A model generated the notes under the pieces. That model did not search any database. It saw only the letters and a program-made list of their open reading frames with translations, and was not told where the DNA came from. Shown one piece after another: positions 16,465 through 24,823 of a stretch of DNA of 46,544 bases (position 1 is its first letter; every line of letters starts with the position of its first letter). Made by a program: the position numbers and the translations under genes. The stretch lies in the NCBI GenBank assembly GCA_937877685.1, contig CALFGU010000103.1, positions 1 through 46,544 of the forward strand. The letters are read 5' to 3'. Source of the DNA: an uncultured Prevotella sp. Lineage in GTDB: Bacteria > Bacteroidota > Bacteroidia > Bacteroidales > Bacteroidaceae.

Positions 16465-17790
16465 TTACTTACACATTTTGCAACCTTCACATTTTTGAAG
16501 CGCTCCGCGAAAACGGAGGTCCACAAGGTGAGCCAAGCGGTCGCGCAAGTGTTCGGGTTCGATGCGTTGGAGTACTTCGTTTACGAAAGCGTGTTGCAAG
16601 AGCAAGCGTGCTTCACTCTCGGGGATGCCTCTCTGACGCATGTAAAAAAGAGCGTTTTCATCGAGCTTTCCGATGGTAGAACCGTGGTTGCATTTCACAT
16701 CGTCGGCATAGATTTCAAGCATGGGTTGCGAGAAAGCGCGAGCCTCGGGCGAGGCACAGAGATTGGCGTTCGTTTGTTGCGAACTTGTTTGTTGCGCACC
16801 CTCACGAACGAGCACCTTTCCGGCAAATGCGCCCACGCTTTCGCCATCCAGCACGTACTTAAAGAGCATATCGCTCGTACAATTAGGCGCCACGTGCTCC
16901 ACAACCAAGTGATTATCGACACGCTCTTTACCTCCCGTAATCACAGCTCCGGCTGTTTGGCTCTCAGCATACGCTCCGAGCAAACGAACGCGCACTCGGT
17001 TGCACGTACGTCCCGTATGGAGCGTCACACCATTCATAGTCACACGACTGTGTGCCTCTTGGTTGATATAGTAATTCGCAAACTTATCATGGTTATCGCC
17101 ATTTTCCTCAATGGTACAGATATCCAACTTCACATCTTTCGCCGCGAAGACCTCAGTTACCATTGTGGTGAGATAAGGTGCCGAACCCGCCGTGTGGTCG
17201 CACATAATGATTTGCGCCTCTACGCCTTCCTCCGCCACAATTAAGAAACGGCGGTTAGAGAGCATGGGTTGCTGGGCATCACAAACGTTTACGATTTGAA
17301 CAGGATGCTTTAAGGAAGTGTGGGCAGGCAAATAAATCAAAATACCATCCTGAGCGAGCATCGTGTTTAGCGCAGCAAGACCGTCATCATTCATTGCCGC
17401 ACGATTGTAAAAATCACCGATGAAATCGCCACTTTCTGCAAGTCGCTGAATACGCACACCCTCGGGAAGATGCGTATTTTCGGGTAGGGGCATCGGCGTG
17501 TCGTTCACCACGAAAAGCAGTGTCGTGCTCAAGTTAGGCACATTACACTTATAGGTTGCGTAAGCATCGACATTGGGACGGAGACGCTGGAGATTCACTC
17601 CGTAATCAGGGGCAAAGGCTGCCTGAACGTCGGTGTAGCGATACGCTTCCGTGCGCTTCGTAGGCAACCCCTTTTCTTCAAGGAACAATGCCGCCGCATC
17701 GCGTGCGTCATTCATCACCTCGCAACTGCCCTTGTCAAGCAGGTGTCGGTAATCCTTGAAAAGTTGTATATATTGTTTAGAATTGGGCAT
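16465..17790 (-). CDS. sufD: SufD, Fe-S assembly scaffold component
   Basis: Partner of SufB and SufC in the SufBC2D scaffold. It has 441 residues with the SufBD beta-helix core. The C-terminal family stretch is clear: DDVKCNHGSTIGKLDENALF (about 375-395) with the conserved histidine, then RGIPESEARLLLQHAF. The N-terminal half is variable, as usual (DARDAAALFLEEKGLPTKRTE). It follows sufC after 106 bp, of which 42 bp are a heptad repeat, and precedes sufS by 12 bp. The lack of a second SufB-like gene means the complex needs a SufB encoded elsewhere. Confidence 0.94.
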   Translation of the reverse strand: MPNSKQYIQLFKDYRHLLDKGSCEVMNDARDAAALFLEEKGLPTKRTEAYRYTDVQAAFAPDYGVNLQRLRPNVDAYATYKCNVPNLSTTLLFVVNDTPMPLPENTHLPEGVRIQRLAESGDFIGDFYNRAAMNDDGLAALNTMLAQDGILIYLPAHTSLKHPVQIVNVCDAQQPMLSNRRFLIVAEEGVEAQIIMCDHTAGSAPYLTTMVTEVFAAKDVKLDICTIEENGDNHDKFANYYINQEAHSRVTMNGVTLHTGRTCNRVRVRLLGAYAESQTAGAVITGGKERVDNHLVVEHVAPNCTSDMLFKYVLDGESVGAFAGKVLVREGAQQTSSQQTNANLCASPEARAFSQPMLEIYADDVKCNHGSTIGKLDENALFYMRQRGIPESEARLLLQHAFVNEVLQRIEPEHLRDRLAHLVDLRFRGALQKCEGCKMCK

Positions 17791-17791
17791 A

Positions 17792-17833
17792 GATGAGAAA
17801 GGAGAAAGATGAAAGGAGAAAGGAGAAAGGTTA
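17792..17833. repeat. Heptad (7-bp) repeat between sufC and sufD
   Basis: Six 7-bp units in exact register: GATGAGA, AAGGAGA, AAGATGA, AAGGAGA, AAGGAGA, AAGGTTA. The array begins 1 bp outside the sufD start codon, so it lies in the sufD leader. Confidence 0.8.
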
Positions 17834-17896
17834 CGCGGAGGTCACATCACTTACCTCGCAAACCATCTTATCTATTCGTTTATTATAACTCGTCTA

Positions 17897-18658
17897 CTAA
17901 ATATCTGAATTTGCCACCTCTTCCTTAATCCAGTCAAAGCCACGCTCTTCAATTTCATAACCTAAAGCGGCCGTACCTTCCTTAACGATGCGACCATTTA
18001 CGAGAACGTGAACGAAGTCGGGCTTTAAGTAGTCCAACATACGCTGATAGTGCGTAATCACCATCGCACTGGTCTTCTCGTTTCGGAGCATGTTGAACCC
18101 TTCTGCCACAATGCGGAGCGCATCTACGTCAAGGCCGGAATCGGTTTCGTCAAGAATCGAAAAACAAGGTTCAAGCACCGCCATCTGAAAGATTTCGTTG
18201 CGCTTACGTTCGCCTCCCGAAAAACCTTCATTCACGCCGCGGCTCATGAAATGGGCATCGAGGCCCACAAGTTTGCGCTTTTCCTTCAGGAGTTTCAAGA
18301 AGTCGCCCGCAGGTATGGTGGGTTCGCCAAAATAAGCACGTTTCGCGTTAATAGCTGCGCGCATAAAATTGGTCATTGAGACACCGGGGATTTCCGTAGG
18401 TGCCTGGAACGACATGAAAATCCCTTCGTGAGCACGATCTTCGGGAGAAAGCGCCAAGAGGTCCTTGCCGTTGAACGTGATTGACCCTTCAGTTACGGTA
18501 TACTTAGGATTACCCACAAGCACATTGCTCAATGTGCTCTTTCCCGAACCGTTAGGACCCATCAAGACGTGAACTTCGCCATCGCCGATAGTGAGATTCA
18601 CGCCCTTAAGTATTTCCTTGCCTTCAACTGAAGCATGTAAGTTTTTTATTTCAAGCAT
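17897..18658 (-). CDS. sufC: SufC, ABC-type ATPase of Fe-S assembly
   Basis: Cytoplasmic ATPase that drives the SufBCD scaffold. From the ATG at 18658 it has 253 residues, beginning with the canonical MLEIKNLHASV. Walker A is GPNGSGKST (34-42), the Q-loop lies in FMSFQAPTEIPGVSMTNF, the signature is GFSGGERKRNEI, and Walker B is SILDETDSGLD. These are SufC-specific. An upstream in-frame start at 18676 would add six residues (MKYPII) and is less likely. It is the first gene of the operon here. Confidence 0.96.
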   Translation of the reverse strand: MLEIKNLHASVEGKEILKGVNLTIGDGEVHVLMGPNGSGKSTLSNVLVGNPKYTVTEGSITFNGKDLLALSPEDRAHEGIFMSFQAPTEIPGVSMTNFMRAAINAKRAYFGEPTIPAGDFLKLLKEKRKLVGLDAHFMSRGVNEGFSGGERKRNEIFQMAVLEPCFSILDETDSGLDVDALRIVAEGFNMLRNEKTSAMVITHYQRMLDYLKPDFVHVLVNGRIVKEGTAALGYEIEERGFDWIKEEVANSDI

Positions 18659-18687
18659 AATTATTGGATATTTCAATTTATAACGGG

Positions 18688-18718
18688 CAAAATTACTTAT
18701 TTATTTTTACACGCGAAA
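18688..18718 (-). promoter_or_regulatory. Promoter of sufCDS
   Basis: On the minus strand TTTC, 19 bp, TAATTTTG (perfect TAnnTTTG). The predicted start near 18681 gives a leader of about 23 nt before the sufC ATG. Its position directly ahead of sufC shows that the operon starts without sufB. Confidence 0.55.
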
Positions 18719-18815
18719 GAGGTTGCGAGAAAATAGGCAAAAAGCATGTTCCGAAAGCGATTAAAGACCAACTACTTAAGACACCCCTAAAAAACAGTCA
18801 GAAATTGGAGAAATT

Positions 18816-18899
18816 CTATTACTTACTGCACCCTTTCTTAGTAACTTCGTGCGCACGAAGTCTCAAATTGTTTTACGCTTCATTTCCCCCCTCTTTTGT
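18816..18899. repeat. 21-bp-period array C in the sufC-topA spacer
   Basis: Units of 21 bp at 18816, 18837, 18858 and 18879 with recurring words TTACTT, TTAGTAACTT, AAGTCTCAAATTG. AAATTCTATTACTT at 18811 recurs at 44391. GTGCGCAC at 18850 is a palindrome. The rest of this 400-bp spacer holds the two divergent promoters; no gene was found in it. Confidence 0.6.
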
Positions 18900-19009
18900 C
18901 CCTCACTTTCCGAGGCCACGAAATGCCGATAAAAATCCCGAAACGTAGTTTCGAGCACATGCGCAAGAGAAAAGAAAATCGGAAGAATGCAAAAATATGC
19001 TATATATAA

Positions 19010-19040
19010 TGTGTAGTGAAATATTTTTTTTCTACTTTTG
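19010..19040 (+). promoter_or_regulatory. Promoter of topA
   Basis: TGTG, 19 bp, then TACTTTTG (perfect TAnnTTTG at 19033-19040). The predicted start near 19047 leaves a 13-nt leader to the ATG at 19060 and excludes the longer frame that opens at 18997. Confidence 0.6.
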
Positions 19041-19059
19041 CGCCAAAATCAACAAACAT

Positions 19060-21399
19060 ATGCAGAAGAATCTTGTAATTGTTGAGTCTCCTGCCAAAGC
19101 AAAAACCATTGAAAAGTTTTTGGGCGAAGACTACAAAGTGTTGTCCAGTTTCGGACACATTCGTGACTTGAAGAAAAAGGATTTCGGGGTGGACTTAAAC
19201 ACATTCCAACCCGAATACGAGATATCCGCCGACAAGCAACACGTAGTGAGCGACCTTCGTGCGGCTGCCAAGAAAGCCGAAAACGTTTGGTTGGCATCCG
19301 ATGAGGACCGCGAGGGAGAAGCCATCTCATGGCACCTTGCGGAAGTGTTAAACATTGACCCTGCAAAGGCAAAGCGCATCGTGTTTCACGAAATTACGAA
19401 ACCCGCAATTCTTGACGCGATTCAGCATCCTCGAAGCATCGACCTCAATTTGGTAGATGCGCAACAGGCACGCCGAGTGCTCGACCGCCTTGTGGGATTC
19501 AAACTCTCGCCTGTGCTTTGGCGCAAGGTGCGTCCCAATCTCTCGGCTGGTCGTGTGCAGAGTGTGGCCGTGAGACTCATTGTGGAGCGCGAGCGTGAAA
19601 TCAATGCGTTCGTAGCAGAATCGGGTTACAAAGTGACAGCAGTATTCTGCGTGCCACAAGAAGACGGAGGCGAAAGTCTCATCAAGGCAGAACTCTCACA
19701 ACGTTTCAACACGCAAGAAGAGGCTGAGGCTTTCTTGAAAACATGCACCAATGCGTCGTTCCGCGTAGCGCAAATCTCGAAACGCCCTACCAAACGCATG
19801 CCCGCACCTCCCTTTACCACCTCCACACTTCAGCAAGAAGCGGCACGCAAACTGGGTTATCCCGTTGCGCTCACCATGCGCATTGCGCAATCACTCTATG
19901 AAAGCGGACACATCACCTACATGCGTACCGACTCTATGAACTTGTCGCAACTCTGCCTCAACTCTTCAAAGAAGGTTATCGTGGAGCAGATGGGAAGTGA
20001 GTATCACAAGCGTCGCACCTACCAAACAAAGACCAAGGGTGCACAAGAAGCGCACGAAGCAATACGTCCCACCTACATGGAAAATGATTCCATCACAGGC
20101 ACAGCACAAGAAAAGCGCCTTTACAACCTAATTTGGAAGCGCACAATTGCTTGTCAGATGGCAGATGCACAATTGGAAAAGACTACCATCACTATTGACA
20201 TGCTCAATGAGGAAGGTAAGGTTGCTCCTCTTAATTTCGTGGCACAGGGTGAGGTGGTTATTTTCGACGGTTTCCTTCAGGTGTATCGCGAAAGTAGTGA
20301 TGCCGAAAACGAACAGGATAACGGCGAAGGCACATTGCTTCCCGCTTTGAACGAAGGCGATATGTTGAACCAGTTAGAGGTAGTTGCTACCCAACGTTTC
20401 ACACAAGCGCCTCCTCGATATACAGAAGCGTCGCTCGTACACAAATTGGAAGAACTCGGCATCGGACGCCCCTCTACTTATGCCCCAACCATTTCTACGA
20501 TTCAGCAACGCGAATACGTGGTTAAGGGCGAAGGCGACGGCGTAAAGCGCGAATACACCGTAATGACCCTCAAGAAGGGAAAAATCAAGAGCACACAAAA
20601 GAGCGAAGCTATAGGTTCGATGAAGGGAAAACTCGTTCCCACCGACACAGGTAGCATTGTCAACGACTTCTTGCTTGAAAACTTCCCCAACATCATGAAT
20701 TACAACTTCACAGCTCACGTTGAACAAGATTTCGACGCCGTTGCTGAGGGAGAGAAAAACTGGCAGGAGTTGATAAAAACCTTCTATGACGATTTCGACC
20801 CCCAAGTGGAACGCGTAATTCAGGAACGCACCGAGAAAAAAGTGGGTGAACGCGAACTCGGTTTCGACCCCGTGAGCGGAAAACGCGTAGTCGTGAAAAT
20901 AGGTCGCTTCGGGCCCATGGTGCAAGTGGGTGAAGCCAGCACAGAAGAGAAACCCATCTTTGCATCTCTCGGAAAGTCGCTCAGCATGAGCACTGTTACG
21001 CTCGAAGAAGCGCTTGAACTCTTCAAGTTACCCCGCAACTTGGGCGACTTTGAGGAAAGCGCCATCATCGTCAACACTGGACGCTTCGGACCTTACATTC
21101 AGCACAACAAGAAATACGTTTCGCTTCCCAAGGGTGAAGACCCCATGAGCGTCACTCTTGAACGCGCCATCGAGTTAATCCAAGAAAAGCGCGATGCTGA
21201 GGTAAAGGCGTCACTCAAAAAGTTTGACGAAGACCCAGAAATGGAAGTCAAGAACGGACGTTTCGGTCCCTACGTGGCATACAAGGGTGTGAACTATAAA
21301 CTCTCGAAAGCACAAGCAGCAAGAGCCACAGAGTTGACCTACGAAGAGTGTTTGAAGCACATAGAAGCCGAAGGCGAAAAGAAGAAAAAGAAGAAGTAA
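19060..21399 (+). CDS. topA: DNA topoisomerase I (type IA)
   Basis: Relaxes negative supercoils. It has 779 residues from the ATG at 19060. TOPRIM domain: VIVESPAKAKTIEKFLG (E9), then the acidic triad in ASDEDREGE (79-87). The active-site tyrosine is Y287 in ITYMRTDS. LSAGRVQSVAVRLIV (161-175) is the next core motif. There are no zinc-finger cysteines; instead the C-terminus holds three topoisomerase C-repeat motifs (GRFGPMVQVG, GRFGPYIQHN, GRFGPYVAYKG), the arrangement usual in Bacteroidetes. A lysine run ends the protein. aroK follows after 43 bp. Confidence 0.97.
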   Translation: MQKNLVIVESPAKAKTIEKFLGEDYKVLSSFGHIRDLKKKDFGVDLNTFQPEYEISADKQHVVSDLRAAAKKAENVWLASDEDREGEAISWHLAEVLNIDPAKAKRIVFHEITKPAILDAIQHPRSIDLNLVDAQQARRVLDRLVGFKLSPVLWRKVRPNLSAGRVQSVAVRLIVEREREINAFVAESGYKVTAVFCVPQEDGGESLIKAELSQRFNTQEEAEAFLKTCTNASFRVAQISKRPTKRMPAPPFTTSTLQQEAARKLGYPVALTMRIAQSLYESGHITYMRTDSMNLSQLCLNSSKKVIVEQMGSEYHKRRTYQTKTKGAQEAHEAIRPTYMENDSITGTAQEKRLYNLIWKRTIACQMADAQLEKTTITIDMLNEEGKVAPLNFVAQGEVVIFDGFLQVYRESSDAENEQDNGEGTLLPALNEGDMLNQLEVVATQRFTQAPPRYTEASLVHKLEELGIGRPSTYAPTISTIQQREYVVKGEGDGVKREYTVMTLKKGKIKSTQKSEAIGSMKGKLVPTDTGSIVNDFLLENFPNIMNYNFTAHVEQDFDAVAEGEKNWQELIKTFYDDFDPQVERVIQERTEKKVGERELGFDPVSGKRVVVKIGRFGPMVQVGEASTEEKPIFASLGKSLSMSTVTLEEALELFKLPRNLGDFEESAIIVNTGRFGPYIQHNKKYVSLPKGEDPMSVTLERAIELIQEKRDAEVKASLKKFDEDPEMEVKNGRFGPYVAYKGVNYKLSKAQAARATELTYEECLKHIEAEGEKKKKKK

Positions 21400-21442
21400 T
21401 CCGCCCCGCACAACAACCCCACACTAAAAGCAACATTCAACT

Positions 21443-21970
21443 ATGAAGGCTATTGTTATTATCGGGTATATGTGCGTAGGGAAGACTACTGTGGGGCGCT
21501 CACTTGCCAAACTGCTGAATTGCACGTTCTATGACCTTGACTGGTACATCGAAGAGCGCTTCCGCAAAAAAGTCCCAGTAATATTTGCCGAACAAGGCGA
21601 GGAAAAATTTCGCGACTTAGAGCGACGCATGCTCCATGAAGTGGCTGAATTTGAAAACGTAGTCGTTTCCTGCGGCGGAGGTACCCCTTGTTTCTTCGAC
21701 AATATGACATACTTGAACGAGACGGCGACAACCGTTTACATGAAAGCATCGGTTGAAACCATCTTAGAACATCTGCGACTCAGCAAAGGTGAACGTCCAC
21801 TCCTCACAGGGAAAAGCGAGGAGGAATTACGCACCTTTGTCACCGAACAATTAGCTGCGCGTGAACCCTATTACTCGCAAGCACAATACACCGTAAATAT
21901 TGATGTACTTCATGACGCTCAGCGCGTAAATGATGTAGCATCAACCATCAAGAATCTAATTATGGGTTAA
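21443..21970 (+). CDS. aroK: Shikimate kinase
   Basis: Phosphorylates shikimate at the 3-position in the chorismate pathway. It has 175 residues, the normal size. Walker A is GYMCVGKTT (8-16), the shikimate-binding Asp is in DLDWYIE (31-37), and CGGGTP (77-82) binds substrate. The lid arginine is in KGERPLLTG, and the adenine loop is near REPYYSQ. It is separated from topA by 43 bp and from speA by a 136-bp spacer containing octad repeats. Confidence 0.96.
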   Translation: MKAIVIIGYMCVGKTTVGRSLAKLLNCTFYDLDWYIEERFRKKVPVIFAEQGEEKFRDLERRMLHEVAEFENVVVSCGGGTPCFFDNMTYLNETATTVYMKASVETILEHLRLSKGERPLLTGKSEEELRTFVTEQLAAREPYYSQAQYTVNIDVLHDAQRVNDVASTIKNLIMG

Positions 21971-22004
21971 GGTTTTGAGGCTATAAGGTTATAAAGTCTT
22001 GAGG
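21965..22004. repeat. Octad (8-bp) repeat between aroK and speA
   Basis: Five 8-bp units in register, read on the minus strand as CCTCAAGA, CTTTATAA, CCTTATAG, CCTCAAAA, CCTTAACC. It begins inside the aroK stop region. CCTCAAAACCTT is shared exactly with 24795 and 39049. Confidence 0.75.
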
Positions 22005-22019
22005 TCTGAATGACCTTAA

Positions 22020-22062
22020 AGATTTTACAAACCCTAAATACCTCAGAGATTTTACAAATCCT
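22020..22062. repeat. 16-bp direct repeat upstream of speA
   Basis: AGATTTTACAAAYCCT occurs at 22020 and 22047 (one mismatch), 27 bp apart. The second copy ends 45 bp before the speA start. It may be a regulator site or another spacer word repeat. Confidence 0.65.
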
Positions 22063-22106
22063 CAACCCACAAATTTCCACTCCACCCCTCTAAAATCTCA
22101 ATCATT

Positions 22107-23999
22107 ATGCGCAAATGGCGAATTGAAGATTCTGAAGAGCTCTATAACATCAAAGGATGGGGCGTTAACTATTTTGGCATCAACGATAAGGGTAACGTGT
22201 ACGTAGCTCCCCGTAAGGATGGTGTACAAATAGATCTTAAGGAAGTGATTGACGAATTGGCAACGCGACACATTCAAGCGCCCGTTCTGCTTCGCTTCCC
22301 TGACATTCTTGATAATCGAATCGAGAAGACCAATGAATGCTTTGTAAAGGCAGGTAAGGAATATAATTTCCAGGGCGACCATTTTATCATCTTCCCTATT
22401 AAGGTGAATCAGATGCGTCCGGTAGTTGAGGAAATTATTTCCCATGGTAAGAAATACAACCTCGGACTTGAAGCCGGTTCTAAGCCAGAACTCCATGCCG
22501 TATTGGCAACAAACATGGACTCTGACTCTCTCATTATTTGTAATGGTCACAAAGACCAGAACTTTATTGAGATGGCGTTGCTCGCACAAAAGATGGGCAA
22601 GCGCGTGTTCCTCGTTATCGAAAAACTCCCTGAGTTAAAGATTATCGCAGAAACCGCAGAAAAATTAGGCGTTCGCCCTAATCTCGGCGTACGTATCAAA
22701 TTGGCGTCCAATGGTTCGGGTAAGTGGCAAGAAAGTGGTGGCGACGCCTCAAAGTTTGGGCTTAACTCTTCCGAATTACTCCAAGCCCTCGAAATGCTCG
22801 ACAAAATGGGCATGCGAGAATGCCTTCAGTTGATGCACTTCCACATTGGTTCGCAAATCACTAAGATTCGCCGCATCTCAACAGCCCTTCGCGAAGCCGC
22901 ACAATTCTATGTGCAGCTCAACGCTATGGGTTTCAACGTAAAGTTTGTGGACTGCGGTGGCGGTCTTGGGGTTGACTACGACGGCACTCGCTCCAGCAAC
23001 TCTGAAAGTTCCGTTAACTACTCTATCCAAGAGTATGTCAACGACTGCGTTTACACTTTCGTAGAAGCAGCTAACAAAAACAACATCCCCCACCCCAATA
23101 TTATTACAGAAGGTGGACGTTCGTTGACCGCACATCACTCTGTGCTCATCATTGATACCTTAGAAAGCGTAAGCGTTCCCCAAATGCCCGAAGACTTTCA
23201 GCCTGGCGAGAACGACCATAAGTTAGTGCACGACCTCACTGAGATATGGGACAAACTTTCTTCGCGTTCGATGCTCGAAGATTGGCATGACGCGGAAGAC
23301 ATTCGCGAAGAAGCGCTCGACTTATTCCGACACGGCATCATAGATCTCAAAACGCGCGCACAGATTGAGAGTTTGTATTGGGCAATTTCGAGAGAAGTGG
23401 CGGAATTAGTGCATCACCAGAAGCATGCTCCCGAAGAATTGCGCAAGTTAGACAAGGAGATGTCAGACAAATACTTCTGCAACTTCTCGCTCTTCCAATC
23501 GATGCCCGACTCTTGGGGTATCGACCAACTCTTCCCCATTATGCCGATTGCACGTCTGAATGAGCGCCCAACACGTAGCGCAACGATTCAAGACATTACC
23601 TGTGACTCCGACGGGAAAATCTGTGCCTACGTAAATCATAACCAACAGACGAACTACATTCCCCTTCACTCGATGAAGAATGGCGAACATTATTATATTG
23701 GTGTGTTCCTCGTGGGTGCGTATCAGGAAATCTTGGGCAACATGCACAATCTCTTTGGCGACACTAACGCTGTCCATCTTTCAGTTGATAATGATGGTTA
23801 CGTCATTGAGCGAACTATTGACGGAGAAACGGTAGCTGACGTTTTGGAATACGTACAGTATGACCCCAAGAAGTTAGTGCGTCGTCTTGAAATCTGGGTG
23901 AGCAAGGCCATTAAGGAAGGTAAAATCACCGAGGCGGAAGGTAAGGAATTTATTTCCAATTACCGTGCTGGCCTCTACGGTTATACGTATCTTGAATAA
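22107..23999 (+). CDS. speA: Biosynthetic arginine decarboxylase
   Basis: PLP enzyme converting arginine to agmatine for polyamine synthesis. It has 630 residues, typical of the SpeA group. The PLP lysine is in FPIKVNQMRPV (K99). The family motifs GLEAGSKPEL, MHFHIGSQI (about 246-254), DCGGGLGVDYDG (about 291-302) and ITEGGRSLTAHHSV follow, with PDSWGIDQLFPIMPI and CDSDGKI in the C-terminal barrel. argB starts 2 bp after the stop, so the two arginine-metabolism genes are translationally close; this pair is common in Bacteroidetes. Confidence 0.96.
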   Translation: MRKWRIEDSEELYNIKGWGVNYFGINDKGNVYVAPRKDGVQIDLKEVIDELATRHIQAPVLLRFPDILDNRIEKTNECFVKAGKEYNFQGDHFIIFPIKVNQMRPVVEEIISHGKKYNLGLEAGSKPELHAVLATNMDSDSLIICNGHKDQNFIEMALLAQKMGKRVFLVIEKLPELKIIAETAEKLGVRPNLGVRIKLASNGSGKWQESGGDASKFGLNSSELLQALEMLDKMGMRECLQLMHFHIGSQITKIRRISTALREAAQFYVQLNAMGFNVKFVDCGGGLGVDYDGTRSSNSESSVNYSIQEYVNDCVYTFVEAANKNNIPHPNIITEGGRSLTAHHSVLIIDTLESVSVPQMPEDFQPGENDHKLVHDLTEIWDKLSSRSMLEDWHDAEDIREEALDLFRHGIIDLKTRAQIESLYWAISREVAELVHHQKHAPEELRKLDKEMSDKYFCNFSLFQSMPDSWGIDQLFPIMPIARLNERPTRSATIQDITCDSDGKICAYVNHNQQTNYIPLHSMKNGEHYYIGVFLVGAYQEILGNMHNLFGDTNAVHLSVDNDGYVIERTIDGETVADVLEYVQYDPKKLVRRLEIWVSKAIKEGKITEAEGKEFISNYRAGLYGYTYLE

Positions 24000-24001
24000 G
24001 C

Positions 24002-24772
24002 ATGAAGGAGAAATTAACTATCATAAAAGTAGGTGGCAAGATTGTCGAAAATAGCGACAGTCTTGCTTTACTGCTTAAAGACTTTTCCGCAATTAAGGGG
24101 TATAAACTCTTAGTTCACGGCGGAGGAAGAACTGCCACAGACATCGCAGGACGTTTGGGCATTGAGACGACGATGGTCAACGGTCGCCGTATTACCGACC
24201 AGGCGATGCTTGAGGTAGTCACAATGGTGTATGGAGGATTGGTAAACAAGCGTATTGTTGCTGGTCTTCAAGCACATGGGGTGAATGCGCTCGGACTTAC
24301 CGGCGCCGACATGAACGTTATTCGCTCACAAAAGCGCCCCGTAAAGGACGTAGATTATGGTTTTGTGGGCGATGTTAAAGAGGCCGACGGCGCTCGCTTA
24401 GCATCTTTGATTCGCTCGGGAGTAACGCCCGTTATGGCGCCCCTTACGCACGATGGTGAAGGAAACTTGCTCAACACGAATGCTGACACGATTGCTGGTG
24501 AAACGGCAAAGGCCTGCGCGCAACACTTTGACACCACCCTCGTTTATTGCTTTGAATTCCCCGGAGTGATGCGCAATCCCGAGGATGAAAGTTCTGTGAT
24601 TCCCACAATCAATGCCGAATCGTTCCAAGCGCTTGTTGCCGACGGCACTATCTCAGGCGGCATGATTCCTAAGATTGAAAATGCCCTTCAAGCCGTAAAT
24701 GCGGGAGTGACAGAGGTGGTTATCACAAAGGCTGATGCTATCGGGAAAGACGGTGGCACAACCATTAAATAA
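24002..24772 (+). CDS. argB: Acetylglutamate kinase
   Basis: Second step of arginine synthesis. It has 256 residues, amino-acid kinase fold. KVGGKIVEN (9-17), LVHGGGRTATDIAGRLG (about 38-54), GLTGADMNVI, NADTIAGETAKA and GGMIPKIENAL match the family in order. It is coupled to speA (2-bp gap). The octad repeat 24779-24810 follows the stop. In some Bacteroidetes this enzyme uses N-succinylglutamate; the substrate cannot be decided here. Confidence 0.95.
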   Translation: MKEKLTIIKVGGKIVENSDSLALLLKDFSAIKGYKLLVHGGGRTATDIAGRLGIETTMVNGRRITDQAMLEVVTMVYGGLVNKRIVAGLQAHGVNALGLTGADMNVIRSQKRPVKDVDYGFVGDVKEADGARLASLIRSGVTPVMAPLTHDGEGNLLNTNADTIAGETAKACAQHFDTTLVYCFEFPGVMRNPEDESSVIPTINAESFQALVADGTISGGMIPKIENALQAVNAGVTEVVITKADAIGKDGGTTIK

Positions 24773-24778
24773 ACAACC

Positions 24779-24810
24779 CCTCATCACCTCAAGACCTCAA
24801 AACCTTCCCC
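24779..24810. repeat. Octad (8-bp) repeat between argB and the U32 gene
   Basis: Four units in register: CCTCATCA, CCTCAAGA, CCTCAAAA, CCTTCCCC, ending 13 bp before the ATG at 24824. It is the same word family as 21965 and 39041. Confidence 0.75.
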
Positions 24811-24823
24811 CTAATAACCTCCT

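Noticed and set aside
16099..17244. Plus-strand reading frame of 381 codons opposite sufS/sufD
   Set aside because: It crosses two well-supported suf genes on the other strand and shows no family motif.
18997..19059. 21-residue N-terminal extension of topA
   Set aside because: The extension overlaps the predicted -7 element at 19033-19040, and MQKNLVIVESPAKAK is the canonical start.
20374..20925. Minus-strand reading frame inside topA
   Set aside because: It is a shadow of the topA coding sequence; topA motifs are intact through this region.
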